NCBI RefSeq assembly: GCF_003287935.1 | Contig: NZ_CP030287.1 | Location: 3,996,267-4,060,266 of the forward strand | Origin: Streptomyces sp. ICC1 | GTDB lineage: Bacteria; Actinomycetota; Actinomycetes; Streptomycetales; Streptomycetaceae | DNA length: 64,000 bases | Direction: 5' to 3' | In this document: positions 51,523 to 59,762 of the stretch, piece by piece | How the letters are laid out: every line of letters starts with the position of its first letter | Position numbering within the stretch: the stretch's first letter is position 1 | Program-made: the position numbers and the translations under genes | Notes under the pieces: model-generated | Seen by the model: only the letters and a program-made list of their open reading frames with translations | What the model was told of the DNA's origin: nothing | The model's database searches: none

Positions 51523-52916
51523 AGCGCTCCCTCCGTGCGCAGAGCGGTGATCTCGGCGGCGGACAGGCCGAGTTCGGTGAGGACGGCCTCGGTGTCCGCG
51601 CCGTGCGGGCGGCCCGCCCAGCGGATGGCGCCGGGGGTCTCGGAGAGCCGGAAGAGGACGTTCTGCATGCGGATCGGGCCGAGCTCCGGATCCTCGACCT
51701 CGGTGACCGTGTCCAGGGCCGCGTACTGCGGATCGGCCATCACGTCCCGGACGTCGTAGACCAGCGCGACCGCGGCCTCGGCGTCCTCGAAGGCCGCCGT
51801 CACCTCGTCCGCCTTGTGGCGGGCGATCCAGCCGCCGACCGCCTCGTCGAGCACGTCCGCGTGGGCGGCCCGCCCGGAACCCGTCTCGAACCAGGGCTCG
51901 GAGATCAGCTCCGGCCGGCCCACCAGCCGCATCACGCGCTCGGCGATCGACTGGGCGGAGGTGGAGACCGCCAGCCAGCGCCCGTCCGCGCTGCGGTAGG
52001 TGTTGCGGGGGGCGTTGTTCGTGGAGCGGTTCCCGGTGCGCGGCTGGACGTAGCCGAGCTGGTCGTACCAGAGCGGGTGCGGCCCCAGGACGGTCAGGAT
52101 CGGCTCGATGATCGCGAGGTCCACCACCTGCCCGTGCCCGGTGCGGTCCCGGCCGGCGAGCGCTGTCATCACGGCGTACGCGGTGGTCAGCGCGGCGATC
52201 GAGTCCGCGAGCCCGAAAGGCGGCAGCGTCGGCGGCCCGTCCGGCTCCCCGGTGATCGCGGCGAACCCGCTCATCGCCTCCGCGAGGGTGCCGAAGCCGG
52301 GCCGGTGGGCGTACGGGCCCTCCTGGCCGAAGGCCGTCACGCGGGTCAGGATCAGCCGCGGGTTGGCGGCGGACAGCTCGGGCCAGCCGAGCCCCCAGCG
52401 CTCCAGGGTGCCGGGGCGGAAGTTCTCGATGACGACGTCGGCGGTGGCGGCCAGCCGCAGCAGGGTGTCCCGGCCGCCGGGGGTGGACAGGTCGAGGGTC
52501 ATCGTGCGCTTGTTGCGGCCGAGCAGCTTCCACCACAGGCCGATGCCGTCCTTGGCGGGGCCGTGGCCGCGGGAGGGGTCCGGGCGGGTCGGGTGCTCGA
52601 CCTTGACGACCTCGGCGCCGAAGTCGCCGAGGAGGGTGGCGGCGAGGGGGCCCGCGAAGAGGGTGGCGAGGTCGATGTAGCCGAAGTGCACGCGGATCAG
52701 GGCCCGCTGCCGACAGGCCTGCCGGACGGCGAAGGGGACTACGGGGACGGTGGCGATCGTCCAGCGCCAGAGGACGGCCTGGACGGGCGGGATGCTGTCC
52801 GCCATCCCCCGGGTGGCGAAGAAGCTGCCGGACCAGACGACCGTCACGAGCAGGGCGAGGAGCACGCCGAGGCCGGTGGCTCCCTTCTTGGCCCGGGTGC
52901 CCCCGCTGCCGGGCAT
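51519..52916 (-). CDS. CaiB-family CoA-transferase fused to the N-terminus of an EamA transporter
   Basis: 465 residues from ATG 52916. Residues ~12-75 (GLGVLLALLVTVVWSGSF, ATRGMADSIPPVQAVLWRWTIAT, VVPFAVRQACRQRALIRVHFGY) read as the first two helices of an EamA/DMT transporter. Without a break the chain passes at about residue 79 into a class III CoA-transferase: DLATLFAGPLAATLLGDFGAEVVKVEH, NKRTMTLDLSTPGG, VVIENFRPGTLERWGLG, and GHGQVVDLAIIEP (catalytic Asp). The usual ~10 N-terminal residues of the transferase (PLAGLRVV-type) are replaced. An in-frame deletion joining two genes best explains this. It may yield a membrane-anchored enzyme or be defective; the CitE-like partner overlaps it. 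Confidence 0.8.
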   Translation of the reverse strand: MPGSGGTRAKKGATGLGVLLALLVTVVWSGSFFATRGMADSIPPVQAVLWRWTIATVPVVPFAVRQACRQRALIRVHFGYIDLATLFAGPLAATLLGDFGAEVVKVEHPTRPDPSRGHGPAKDGIGLWWKLLGRNKRTMTLDLSTPGGRDTLLRLAATADVVIENFRPGTLERWGLGWPELSAANPRLILTRVTAFGQEGPYAHRPGFGTLAEAMSGFAAITGEPDGPPTLPPFGLADSIAALTTAYAVMTALAGRDRTGHGQVVDLAIIEPILTVLGPHPLWYDQLGYVQPRTGNRSTNNAPRNTYRSADGRWLAVSTSAQSIAERVMRLVGRPELISEPWFETGSGRAAHADVLDEAVGGWIARHKADEVTAAFEDAEAAVALVYDVRDVMADPQYAALDTVTEVEDPELGPIRMQNVLFRLSETPGAIRWAGRPHGADTEAVLTELGLSAAEITALRTEGAL

Positions 52917-52930
52917 GTGTATATTGGTGC

Positions 52931-53785
52931 ATGCGGACGCACGCACCGCGATCTGTACAGGGTGGGTCGTCGGCAACGTCAGATGGATATAAGAGACATG
53001 CGCATGGCGCGCCCACGCACGCGGCTCCGGCGCAGCCTCCGTACCCGCAGCCCTCGTACCCGCAGCCCTCGTACCCGCAGCCCGTCTACACGCAGCCCTC
53101 GTACCCCCAGCCCGGCTATGCGCAGCCCGCCTATACGCAGGCGCCGTACCCGCAGACCCCGTACGCGCAGCCCTCGCACCCGCCCGCGGCCGGCCGCAAG
53201 CGGACGGGGCTGATCGTCGCCGGGGCCATCGCGGCGTCGCTCGTCGGGCTCGTCGTCCTCGGGTCCCTGCTGCCGGACGGCAAGGGGGGCAAGGGCGGCG
53301 ACGCGAAGGACCCCGGCGGTGCCGGTGCCGGTGCCTCGTCGGGCGCTGCCAAGCGGCCCGAGCCGCAGCCGGTCTCCTACCAGGGCATCGACGTGCCGCA
53401 GAACCACCAGCTGCTGTTCGCCGACAACCCGCCGCGCCCGGCCGAGGAGCCGACCGGCGCCGGCGTGCTCTACGGGCACGGGGACCTCTTCTACTACCGG
53501 GACACCCTCTTCGGGGACGAGAGGTTCGGCACCGCGAACGGGAAGCTCGTCCTGCTGAACAACTCGGAGAAGGGCTCCCTGGAGACCTGCCGCGCCGTGA
53601 CCCGCTTCACCGAGAAGATCGGCCTCGACCAGCTCACGGACGGCTCGCAGGTCTGCGTGCTGAGCGACGCCGGCCACGTCGCGTTGGTGACCTACCGCGG
53701 CAGGTCCGGCGCGAAGGAGTCCAGCACGTACATCAAGGTGGACCTCACGATCTGGCGCAATGCCGGGGATGCGAAGAAGAACTAG
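52931..53785 (+). CDS. Membrane-anchored protein with Tyr/Pro repeats and an exported domain
   Basis: 284 residues from ATG 52931 (start uncertain, upstream region short). Residues ~28-85 consist of repeats of the form YPQPS/YTQPS/YAQPA (about ten). One transmembrane helix (TGLIVAGAIAASLVGLVVLGSLL) at 92-114, a Gly/Lys linker, then an exported ~150-residue domain: YQGIDVPQNHQLLFADNPPRPAE, YGHGDLFYYRDTLFGDERFGT, LETCRAVTRFTEKIGLDQLTDGSQVCVLSD (two cysteines), YRGRSGAKESSTYIKVDLTIWR. Unknown family. DNA of the repeats has a 15-bp periodicity at 53030-53170. Confidence 0.8.
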   Translation: MRTHAPRSVQGGSSATSDGYKRHAHGAPTHAAPAQPPYPQPSYPQPSYPQPVYTQPSYPQPGYAQPAYTQAPYPQTPYAQPSHPPAAGRKRTGLIVAGAIAASLVGLVVLGSLLPDGKGGKGGDAKDPGGAGAGASSGAAKRPEPQPVSYQGIDVPQNHQLLFADNPPRPAEEPTGAGVLYGHGDLFYYRDTLFGDERFGTANGKLVLLNNSEKGSLETCRAVTRFTEKIGLDQLTDGSQVCVLSDAGHVALVTYRGRSGAKESSTYIKVDLTIWRNAGDAKKN

Positions 53786-53806
53786 GAAGAAGGACCGGGA
53801 AGCGGT

Positions 53807-54778
53807 TCACCGCCGGGTGAGCGTGGTCTCGGCCGTGGCGTGGGACAGCTTCTCCGGGTTGCGGACGAAGTAGAGGCCGGTGATGAGGGCGTCCGCCACG
53901 TGGACGGCGATGACTCCGTCGAACTCGCCGTCCAGGTGGACGGCCAGGGCCGGGGTGCCGTTGACCACGGTGGGGCCGAGGGCGACGACCGTGGTCCCGG
54001 CCCGGCCGGCGATGCCGGCGAAGAGGCGGGCCACGTTGTGGGCGCCGAGGACCGGCCGCAGCGCCGCGTGCTTGATGCCGCCGCCGTCGCCCATGTAGAC
54101 GACCTCGGGGGCGAGCACGGCGAGGAGTCCCTGGAGGTCCCCGTTCTCGAGGGCCCGCTGGAACGACTCCAGGGCCGCCCGGGTCTCGCTCGGGGAGACC
54201 GCTCGGCGGGGGCGGCGGGCATCGACGTGCTTGCGGGCGCGGTGCGCGATCTGCCGGACGGCCGCGGGGGTCTTCTCGACGGCGGCCGCGATCTCCTCGT
54301 AGCCCAGGTCGAAGACCTCGCGCAGGACGAAGACGGCCCGCTCGGTCGGCGCGAGGGTCTCCAGGACGAGCATCATCGCCATCGACATGCTCTCGGCCAG
54401 CTCCACGTCCTCCGCCACGTCCGGCGCCGTGAGCAGCGGTTCGGGCAGCCACGGGCCCACGTAGGCCTCCTTGCGCCGGCTCATCGTCCGCAGCCGGTTC
54501 AGTGCCTGCCGGGTGGTGATCCGGACCAGGTAGGCGCGCTGGTCGCGGACGGCGGCGAGGTCCACGCCGACCCAGCGCAGCCAGGTCTCCTGGAGGACGT
54601 CCTCGGCGTCGGCCGCCGAGCCGAGCATCTCGTAGGCGACGGTGAACAGCAGGTTGCGGTGGGCGACGAAGGTCTCGGTCGCCGGATCGGGGGCCTGCGA
54701 GGGTGCGTCCACAGCCGGTTCTCTTCCGTCAGGTTCCGTCAGGCTCCGTCGGTCTTCCGCCGGTTCGGATCCGTTCAT
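53807..54778 (-). CDS. ECF41-type RNA polymerase sigma factor (SigJ-like)
   Basis: 323 residues from ATG 54778. Region 2: FVAHRNLLFTVAYEMLGSAADAEDVLQETWLRW; region 4: LETLAPTERAVFVLREVFDLGYEEIAAAVEKTPAAVRQIAHRARKHV. A C-terminal SnoaL-like domain (RALENGDLQGLLAVLAPEVVYMGDGGGIKHAAL...) with the DGGG motif defines ECF41 sigma factors, in which this domain modulates activity in place of an anti-sigma factor. It lies 23 bp downstream of the FAD oxidoreductase, the sort of redox partner ECF41 genes have, and is probably co-transcribed with it. Confidence 0.92.
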   Translation of the reverse strand: MNGSEPAEDRRSLTEPDGREPAVDAPSQAPDPATETFVAHRNLLFTVAYEMLGSAADAEDVLQETWLRWVGVDLAAVRDQRAYLVRITTRQALNRLRTMSRRKEAYVGPWLPEPLLTAPDVAEDVELAESMSMAMMLVLETLAPTERAVFVLREVFDLGYEEIAAAVEKTPAAVRQIAHRARKHVDARRPRRAVSPSETRAALESFQRALENGDLQGLLAVLAPEVVYMGDGGGIKHAALRPVLGAHNVARLFAGIAGRAGTTVVALGPTVVNGTPALAVHLDGEFDGVIAVHVADALITGLYFVRNPEKLSHATAETTLTRR

Positions 54779-54801
54779 GATCGACGGACCGGCGGTGCGG
54801 C

Positions 54802-56007
54802 TCAAGCGGTCTGTTCGGCGGCGGCCCTGGTCCCACCCTGCCCGGCCTCCAGGCGCCGGCTCCGGTCGGCGCCTCCCGAAACCCGGTGCAAGCCGTACGC
54901 ACCCGGCTTGGCGGCCTCGTCGGCCAGGTGCTTGACGGTGCCCTTGCACACGACTTCCTTGAGCTTCGCGCCCGGCCGGCCCGCGACGTGGAACCACAGC
55001 GCGGTGTCGTTGCGGTGGGCGAACTGGAAGATGCCCGCGCCCCGGCCCAGGCTGATGCACTGACCGGCGAACACCTGGTTGAGGGTCTCGGGCCGCTCTT
55101 CCGCGATCCGGCTCAGGACCGTGTCGGCGGCCCGCGCGCCCAACGGCATCGCGGCCTGGCAGCTCATCCGCAAGGCCAGGCCCGAGGGCGCCGCCGAATC
55201 GCCCGCCGCCACGATCCGTACGTCGTCCACGCTCGTCAGCGTCTCGTCCGTGAGGAGGCGGCCCAGCGCATCGGTGCTCAGCCCGCTGCGCGCCGCCAGG
55301 TCCGGTACGCCGAATCCGGCGGTCCAGATGGTGACCCGGCTGGGCAGCTCGCGGCCGTCGGCGAGCCGCACGGCGTCGGCGGTCACCGCCGTCACCTTCG
55401 TGTCGGGGCCTTCGAATACGGTCACCCCGAGCGCCGCGAGCCGCCCGGCCACCGAGCGCCGCCCCCGCGCGTGCAGGTACGGGCCGAGCACCCCGCCGCA
55501 GACCAGGGTCACGGCCCGGCCCCGCTCGGCCAGTTCGGCGGCCGTCTCGATGCCCGTCGGCCCGGCCCCGACCACGGTCACCGCGGCCGTCGCCGGGGCG
55601 GCGCCGAGGAGCGGCCGCAGCCGCCGCGCGTCCTCCAGGGTGGCGATCGGGTGGGCGAACTCGGCCGCTCCCGGCACGGACGGGTCCGCGCTGCCGCTGC
55701 CCACCGCGTAGACGAGGTGGTCGTAGCCGACCCGGCCTCCCGAGGCCAGGGTCACGCCGCGCCCGGCGGCGTCGATCCGTACGACGGAGTCGACCACCAG
55801 GTCGACCCCCTCGGCCAGGACCTTCCGGTACTCGACGACCGCGTCGTGCGACCCGGCCACGAGCTGGTGCAGGCGGATCCGCTCGACGAAGGACGCACGC
55901 GGGTTGATCAGCGTCACCGTCACGTCCTGGCGCCGGCTCAGGCGGTTGGCAGCCATCACTCCGGCGTATCCGCCGCCGATCACGACCACATCGGTGTTCT
56001 CAGCCAT
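54802..56007 (-). CDS. FAD-dependent NAD(P)H oxidoreductase (type II NADH dehydrogenase-like)
   Basis: 401 residues from ATG 56007. FAD-binding VVVIGGGYAGVMAANRLSRRQ, NAD(P)H-binding VTVVGAGPTGIETAAELAERG, the TIWTAGFGVPDLAA strand, RIVAAGDSAAP as the second FAD motif. No membrane-anchoring C-terminal helix, so more like AIF/Ndh-type cytosolic oxidoreductases. It is first in a two-gene operon with the ECF41 sigma factor; the upstream promoter matches the ECF41 consensus. Confidence 0.88.
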   Translation of the reverse strand: MAENTDVVVIGGGYAGVMAANRLSRRQDVTVTLINPRASFVERIRLHQLVAGSHDAVVEYRKVLAEGVDLVVDSVVRIDAAGRGVTLASGGRVGYDHLVYAVGSGSADPSVPGAAEFAHPIATLEDARRLRPLLGAAPATAAVTVVGAGPTGIETAAELAERGRAVTLVCGGVLGPYLHARGRRSVAGRLAALGVTVFEGPDTKVTAVTADAVRLADGRELPSRVTIWTAGFGVPDLAARSGLSTDALGRLLTDETLTSVDDVRIVAAGDSAAPSGLALRMSCQAAMPLGARAADTVLSRIAEERPETLNQVFAGQCISLGRGAGIFQFAHRNDTALWFHVAGRPGAKLKEVVCKGTVKHLADEAAKPGAYGLHRVSGGADRSRRLEAGQGGTRAAAEQTA

Positions 56008-56044
56008 GGTGTCCGTCTCCTTCGTTTCGAGGGTTCGGACACCA

Positions 56045-56071
56045 GACACCGGCCGGACGACGGTTGTGACA
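56045..56071 (-). promoter_or_regulatory. ECF41-type promoter of the oxidoreductase/sigma operon
   Basis: On the minus strand TGTCACA (56071-56065) and TGTC (56048-56045) are separated by 16 bp; the ECF41 consensus is TGTCACA-N16-CGTC. It lies about 38 bp upstream of the start at 56007. The -35 is exact and the -10 has one mismatch, implying positive autoregulation. Confidence 0.75.
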
Positions 56072-56182
56072 GCCCGCGTGCTGCCGATCTTGTCTTCTTT
56101 CCGGCAGCCCTTCCGGCAGCCCTGGCCGGGCGAAGGGGCGCCCCCCTGGCGGTGGGGCGCCCCGGTGCTCACGCGTGGACCG

Positions 56183-57520
56183 CTACGGGCAGTACTGCGC
56201 CTGCTTGCCGATCGAGCGGTACATGCAGTCCGCGTTCTCCAGCAGCTGCAGCACGGCGTCCTTGTTGCGCGCCGTCTCGCGGTCGATGACCTCGTCCGGC
56301 GGGTAGAAACCGCCGCCGCCCGAGCCGGTCGGGTACATCTCGAAGGTGTAGGCGAAGATCTTCTGGTTGCCCCACAGCCAGTCGTCGATCGTCCCGTCCG
56401 TGATGTACAGGTCGCTCGACTGCTCCGGCGTGTAGCCGTTGCTGGCCGCCATGCTGGTGCCGATCTTCTTGTACACGGCCAGGTCGTCGGCGGTCAGACC
56501 GGGCGCCGTGTCGTTGTACGTCCACCCGAACGGCCACAGCACGAGCTCGCTGTAGGTGTGGAAGTCGATGGCGGCCTTGATCTGCTGCTTGCCGCCGACC
56601 ACGCGGCTGCGCACGAAGTCCGAGACCACCTTGACCTCCGGCGCGGACTCCGCCGAGGCGCCCCGGTAGGTCTCGGAGCTCTTGCTGGAGCTGGAGCCGC
56701 CGCAGCAGCCCCACTTGTAGTTCCAGTTGCGGTTCTCGTCCGTGCCGACGTACGAGGAGCCGGCGTTCGGCTGCCGGTTCTTGCGCCAGGACCGGTAGGA
56801 GCCGGAGGCGATGTCGTACTCGCCGCCGTCCGGGTTCAGGTCCGGGATGATCCAGATCTCGCGGCCGTTGACCGCGTTCGTGACCCGGGAGTCGGTGCCG
56901 TACTTGGAACCGAACTCCTTGAGCAGGTAGAGGGCCATCTCGACCGTCAGGTGCTCACGGGCGTGCTGGTGCGCGGTGAAGAGCACCTCGGGCTCGGCCT
57001 CGTCCGTGGCCACGTTGTCGCTGATCTTGATCGCGAACAGGTCCCGGCCCTGGTACGACTTGCCGATCACCTGCTTGCTCATGATCGAGGGGTACTGGGC
57101 GATGCGCTGGTCGATCTCCGCGCTCGCCTCGGCGTAGTTGTGGTAGAGCGCGTCCTTCGACGGGAAGTCGTTGATCCCGGCGGCGATGTCGCGCCCGTCC
57201 GAGCGGTCCGGCGGGCCGGGCAGCGCGGTGAGCTTGTAGCCGAGTGCGCGCAGGCTCCTGGCCTGCATGGTGTCGGCGCTGACGACGACCGAGCGGGCGT
57301 CGACCTCGTCGATGGAGGCGCCGGTGCGCAGCAGGGCGGTGCGTTCGGCCGCCGTGGCCGGGCCCTGGATCTCGTACTGGACGATGGCCTCGTCCTGGGT
57401 GGCGGTCGACGGGGTGGGCGGCGGGGCTGCCGTCGCGCTCAGGCCGTAGGCGGGTGCGCCGAGCGCGAGCGCGAGAAGGGCCGCCGTGACGGCGGCCCTT
57501 CGGCGGTGGTGGAGCCGCAT
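56183..57520 (-). CDS. Secreted M14 zinc carboxypeptidase
   Basis: 445 residues from ATG 57520. Signal peptide [26 protein letters not shown], a propeptide region (~50-115), and the M14 catalytic domain: zinc ligands in [20 protein letters not shown] (HxxE) and [15 protein letters not shown] (His), substrate Arg in [11 protein letters not shown], catalytic Glu in [13 protein letters not shown]. Cys pairs at WGCCGG and ADCMYRSIG...YCP. Removes C-terminal residues from peptides outside the cell. Complete and apparently active. Confidence 0.94.
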   Translation of the reverse strand: MRLHHRRRAAVTAALLALALGAPAYGLSATAAPPPTPSTATQDEAIVQYEIQGPATAAERTALLRTGASIDEVDARSVVVSADTMQARSLRALGYKLTALPGPPDRSDGRDIAAGINDFPSKDALYHNYAEASAEIDQRIAQYPSIMSKQVIGKSYQGRDLFAIKISDNVATDEAEPEVLFTAHQHAREHLTVEMALYLLKEFGSKYGTDSRVTNAVNGREIWIIPDLNPDGGEYDIASGSYRSWRKNRQPNAGSSYVGTDENRNWNYKWGCCGGSSSSKSSETYRGASAESAPEVKVVSDFVRSRVVGGKQQIKAAIDFHTYSELVLWPFGWTYNDTAPGLTADDLAVYKKIGTSMAASNGYTPEQSSDLYITDGTIDDWLWGNQKIFAYTFEMYPTGSGGGGFYPPDEVIDRETARNKDAVLQLLENADCMYRSIGKQAQYCP

Positions 57521-57663
57521 GCGTTCTCCTGGGTGGGAGTGTGGGGGTAGCCGTGCGGACGCGCACAGCGTGCTCTCATGGCATGTCCGGGTCAAGAGTC
57601 CACAGCTTCAATCAGCCATGGCGGCCAAAGGGCGCCGGCAGGCCACTCCCACACACCTACCTG

Positions 57664-59361
57664 CTACGGCAGGCCGTGGACCTTCGGACCCACCGCGTTG
57701 GACCAAGCGCTACCCGCCTTGGCGTCCCAGTTGGTCGACCAGGTCATCGCGCCGCGCAGACCCGGGTAGGTCTTGGACGGCTTGAAGTTCCCGCAGCTCG
57801 TGCCCCTGGTCAGGCAGTCCAGCGCGTTGTTCACGATGGTCGGCGAGACGTAGCCGCTGCCCGCGCCGCTCGGGGAGGCCGGGACGCCGATGCCCACCTG
57901 CGAGGGGTCGAGCCCGCCCTCGAGCTGGATGCAGGCCAGCGCGGTGAGGAAGTCCACCGAGCCCTGGTGGTACACGTTGCCGTCGCAGCCGTTCATCGAG
58001 CCGCTGTTGTAGTACTGCATGTTGACGACGGTCAGGATGTCCTTCACGGCGAGCGCCGTCTTGAAGTAGCCGCCCTGGGTCGACTGCATGTCGATGGTCT
58101 GCGGGGCCATCGTGAGGACGAACGAGGGGCCGGCCTTCGCCGCCAGCGCGCGCAGCGCCTGCGTCATGTAGGTCGGGTTCAGGCCGTTCTCCAGGTCGAT
58201 GTCGATGCCGGTGAAGCCGTACTCCTGCATCAGCGCGTACGCGGAGTTCGCGAGGTTGGTCGCGGACGCCGAATCGCCCACCGAGATGGTGCCCTTCTCG
58301 CCGCCGATGGAGAGGATGACGGACTTGCCGGCCGCCTTCTTCGCGGCGATGTCCGCCTTGAACTGGGGGACCGTGTAGCCGCCGAGGCCGGCCGAGTCGA
58401 GGTTGAAGGTGATGGCGCCGGGCGTGGTCGTGGCGTCGGCGAAGGAGACGGCGATGATGTCGTACTGCGCGGACACGTCGGAGATCTTCTGGACGGTGGC
58501 GCCGTTGTTGAAGTTCTGCCAGTAGCCGGTCAGCGCGTGCTTGGGCACCGACGGGTTCGGATTGCCGCCCCCGCCGCCCGTGGTGGTGCCGGTGACGGCC
58601 GCGGCCTTCACGCTCTCGCCCGCCGCGTTGTACGCGCTCACCTGGAAGGAGTACGAGGTCGACGCGGCGAGCCCGGTGATCTGCGCGGAGGTGCCCGAGG
58701 TCACGGTCCGGACGCGGACGCCGTCCTGATACACGTAATATCCGGCGGCTCCGCTGACCGTGTTCCACGAAAGGGTGAGCCCGCTGGAGCTCTGGCCGGA
58801 AACGGCGGTTCCGGCCGGAGCGCCGGGAATGACCGGACCGGGGTCGGTGCCGCCGCCGCCGTCGGGGCCGAAGACGCTGAACTCGTCGACCACGTAGCCC
58901 GACTGGCCGTACCAGCCGTGGGTGTAGACGGTGACCTGGGTCGTGTTCGGGCCGGTGGTGAACGTGGTGGACAGCTTCTGGAAGCCGCCGCCCGTGCCGG
59001 GGGTCCAGGTGGAGACGTCCTGGGTGCCGGTCCCGGTCGCGCCGAGGTAGACGTAGGACCCGTTGACCTGCTCGCTCAGCGTGTAGGTCGAATTCGGCTT
59101 GACCGTGACGGTCTGGCTGCAGCGGGCGTTGTCCTGGCCCGCCGGCGTGGCCTTGAGGGCGGCGGCCCCGGCGAAGACGGGAGAGGAGACGATGGCGCCG
59201 CTGCCGGAGGTGCAGCTCCAGTTGGCGAGGCCGGACTCGAAGCCGCCGTTGCGGGCGACGTTGACGTCGGCGGCCTGGGCGGTGCCGGCGGCGAGGGCGG
59301 TCAGGGCGCCGGCGGTGAGGGTCACGGCGAGGGGTACGGCGAGGGAGCGTATGCGGTTCAC
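57664..59361 (-). CDS. Secreted GH18 chitinase with CBM and FnIII domains
   Basis: 565 residues from GTG 59361. Signal peptide (RSLAVPLAVTLTAGALTALAAGTAQA), a carbohydrate-binding beta-sandwich at ~32-170 (NGGFESGLANWSCTSG ... YLGATGTGTQDVSTW), an FnIII domain at ~190-275 (GLTLSWNTVSGAAGYYVYQDGVRV), a Gly/Asn/Pro linker and the GH18 barrel from ~290: GYWQNFNNGATVQKISD, VILSIGGEKGT, and the catalytic GFTGIDIDLENGLN (Glu as acid). MTWSTNWDA closes the barrel. It hydrolyses chitin. The DasR-like box upstream fits N-acetylglucosamine-responsive control. Confidence 0.94.
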   Translation of the reverse strand: MNRIRSLAVPLAVTLTAGALTALAAGTAQAADVNVARNGGFESGLANWSCTSGSGAIVSSPVFAGAAALKATPAGQDNARCSQTVTVKPNSTYTLSEQVNGSYVYLGATGTGTQDVSTWTPGTGGGFQKLSTTFTTGPNTTQVTVYTHGWYGQSGYVVDEFSVFGPDGGGGTDPGPVIPGAPAGTAVSGQSSSGLTLSWNTVSGAAGYYVYQDGVRVRTVTSGTSAQITGLAASTSYSFQVSAYNAAGESVKAAAVTGTTTGGGGGNPNPSVPKHALTGYWQNFNNGATVQKISDVSAQYDIIAVSFADATTTPGAITFNLDSAGLGGYTVPQFKADIAAKKAAGKSVILSIGGEKGTISVGDSASATNLANSAYALMQEYGFTGIDIDLENGLNPTYMTQALRALAAKAGPSFVLTMAPQTIDMQSTQGGYFKTALAVKDILTVVNMQYYNSGSMNGCDGNVYHQGSVDFLTALACIQLEGGLDPSQVGIGVPASPSGAGSGYVSPTIVNNALDCLTRGTSCGNFKPSKTYPGLRGAMTWSTNWDAKAGSAWSNAVGPKVHGLP

Positions 59362-59762
59362 GTGGGCTCCGGTGGGGGGAGTTGGGGGATGTGAGGTACG
59401 CGTCCGGGGCAAGTGGGGTGCCCCACCGACAAGTTGGTCTAGTCCAATGCCCCTGTCAAGGATGTTTGCAATATGGCTGGAACCGATCGGCCCGGTGCGC
59501 GTGTTCCGATCCCGGTTGTCCGGGTTTCCCGCCACCTGTCCCGCTGCCCGTGACATGTGCTCGTGGCACAGGAATGGGCAAGCCCCTGCCCTGCCAGGGG
59601 GGACGCGGCTAGGGTGCTGGGGCAAGGGGGCAGAGGGTTGATCGTTTGCGGTCGCGCAGCGTGTGCGCGGCCGTGAGGGGACGTACGGCGCGTGCTCGGA
59701 CCCGTCTTCGGACGGTCTGCCGGGCGGTGCGGACGTCCGCTGGGCATGGGGTGAACGGGGGG
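59362..59762. other. 401-bp divergent intergenic region
   Basis: Holds the chitinase promoter and DasR-like box at the left. On the minus strand TTGACA occurs at about 59459-59454, suitable as -35. To the right it should hold the promoter of the pilus-linked operon, but no clear element is visible. No gene is seen. Confidence 0.5.
59433..59448 (-). promoter_or_regulatory. DasR-type operator (dre) of the chitinase gene
   Basis: GTTGGTCTAGTCCAAT resembles the dre consensus ACTGGTCTAGACCAGT, with the GGTCTAG core intact. It lies 72 bp upstream of the chitinase start, between a likely -35 (TTGACA on the minus strand) and the gene. DasR represses chitin genes until glucosamine-6-phosphate accumulates. 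Confidence 0.75.

Noticed and set aside
53030..53170. Possible CRISPR-like or tandem DNA repeat
   Set aside because: A 15-bp periodicity from YPQPS codons; no spacers of constant length.
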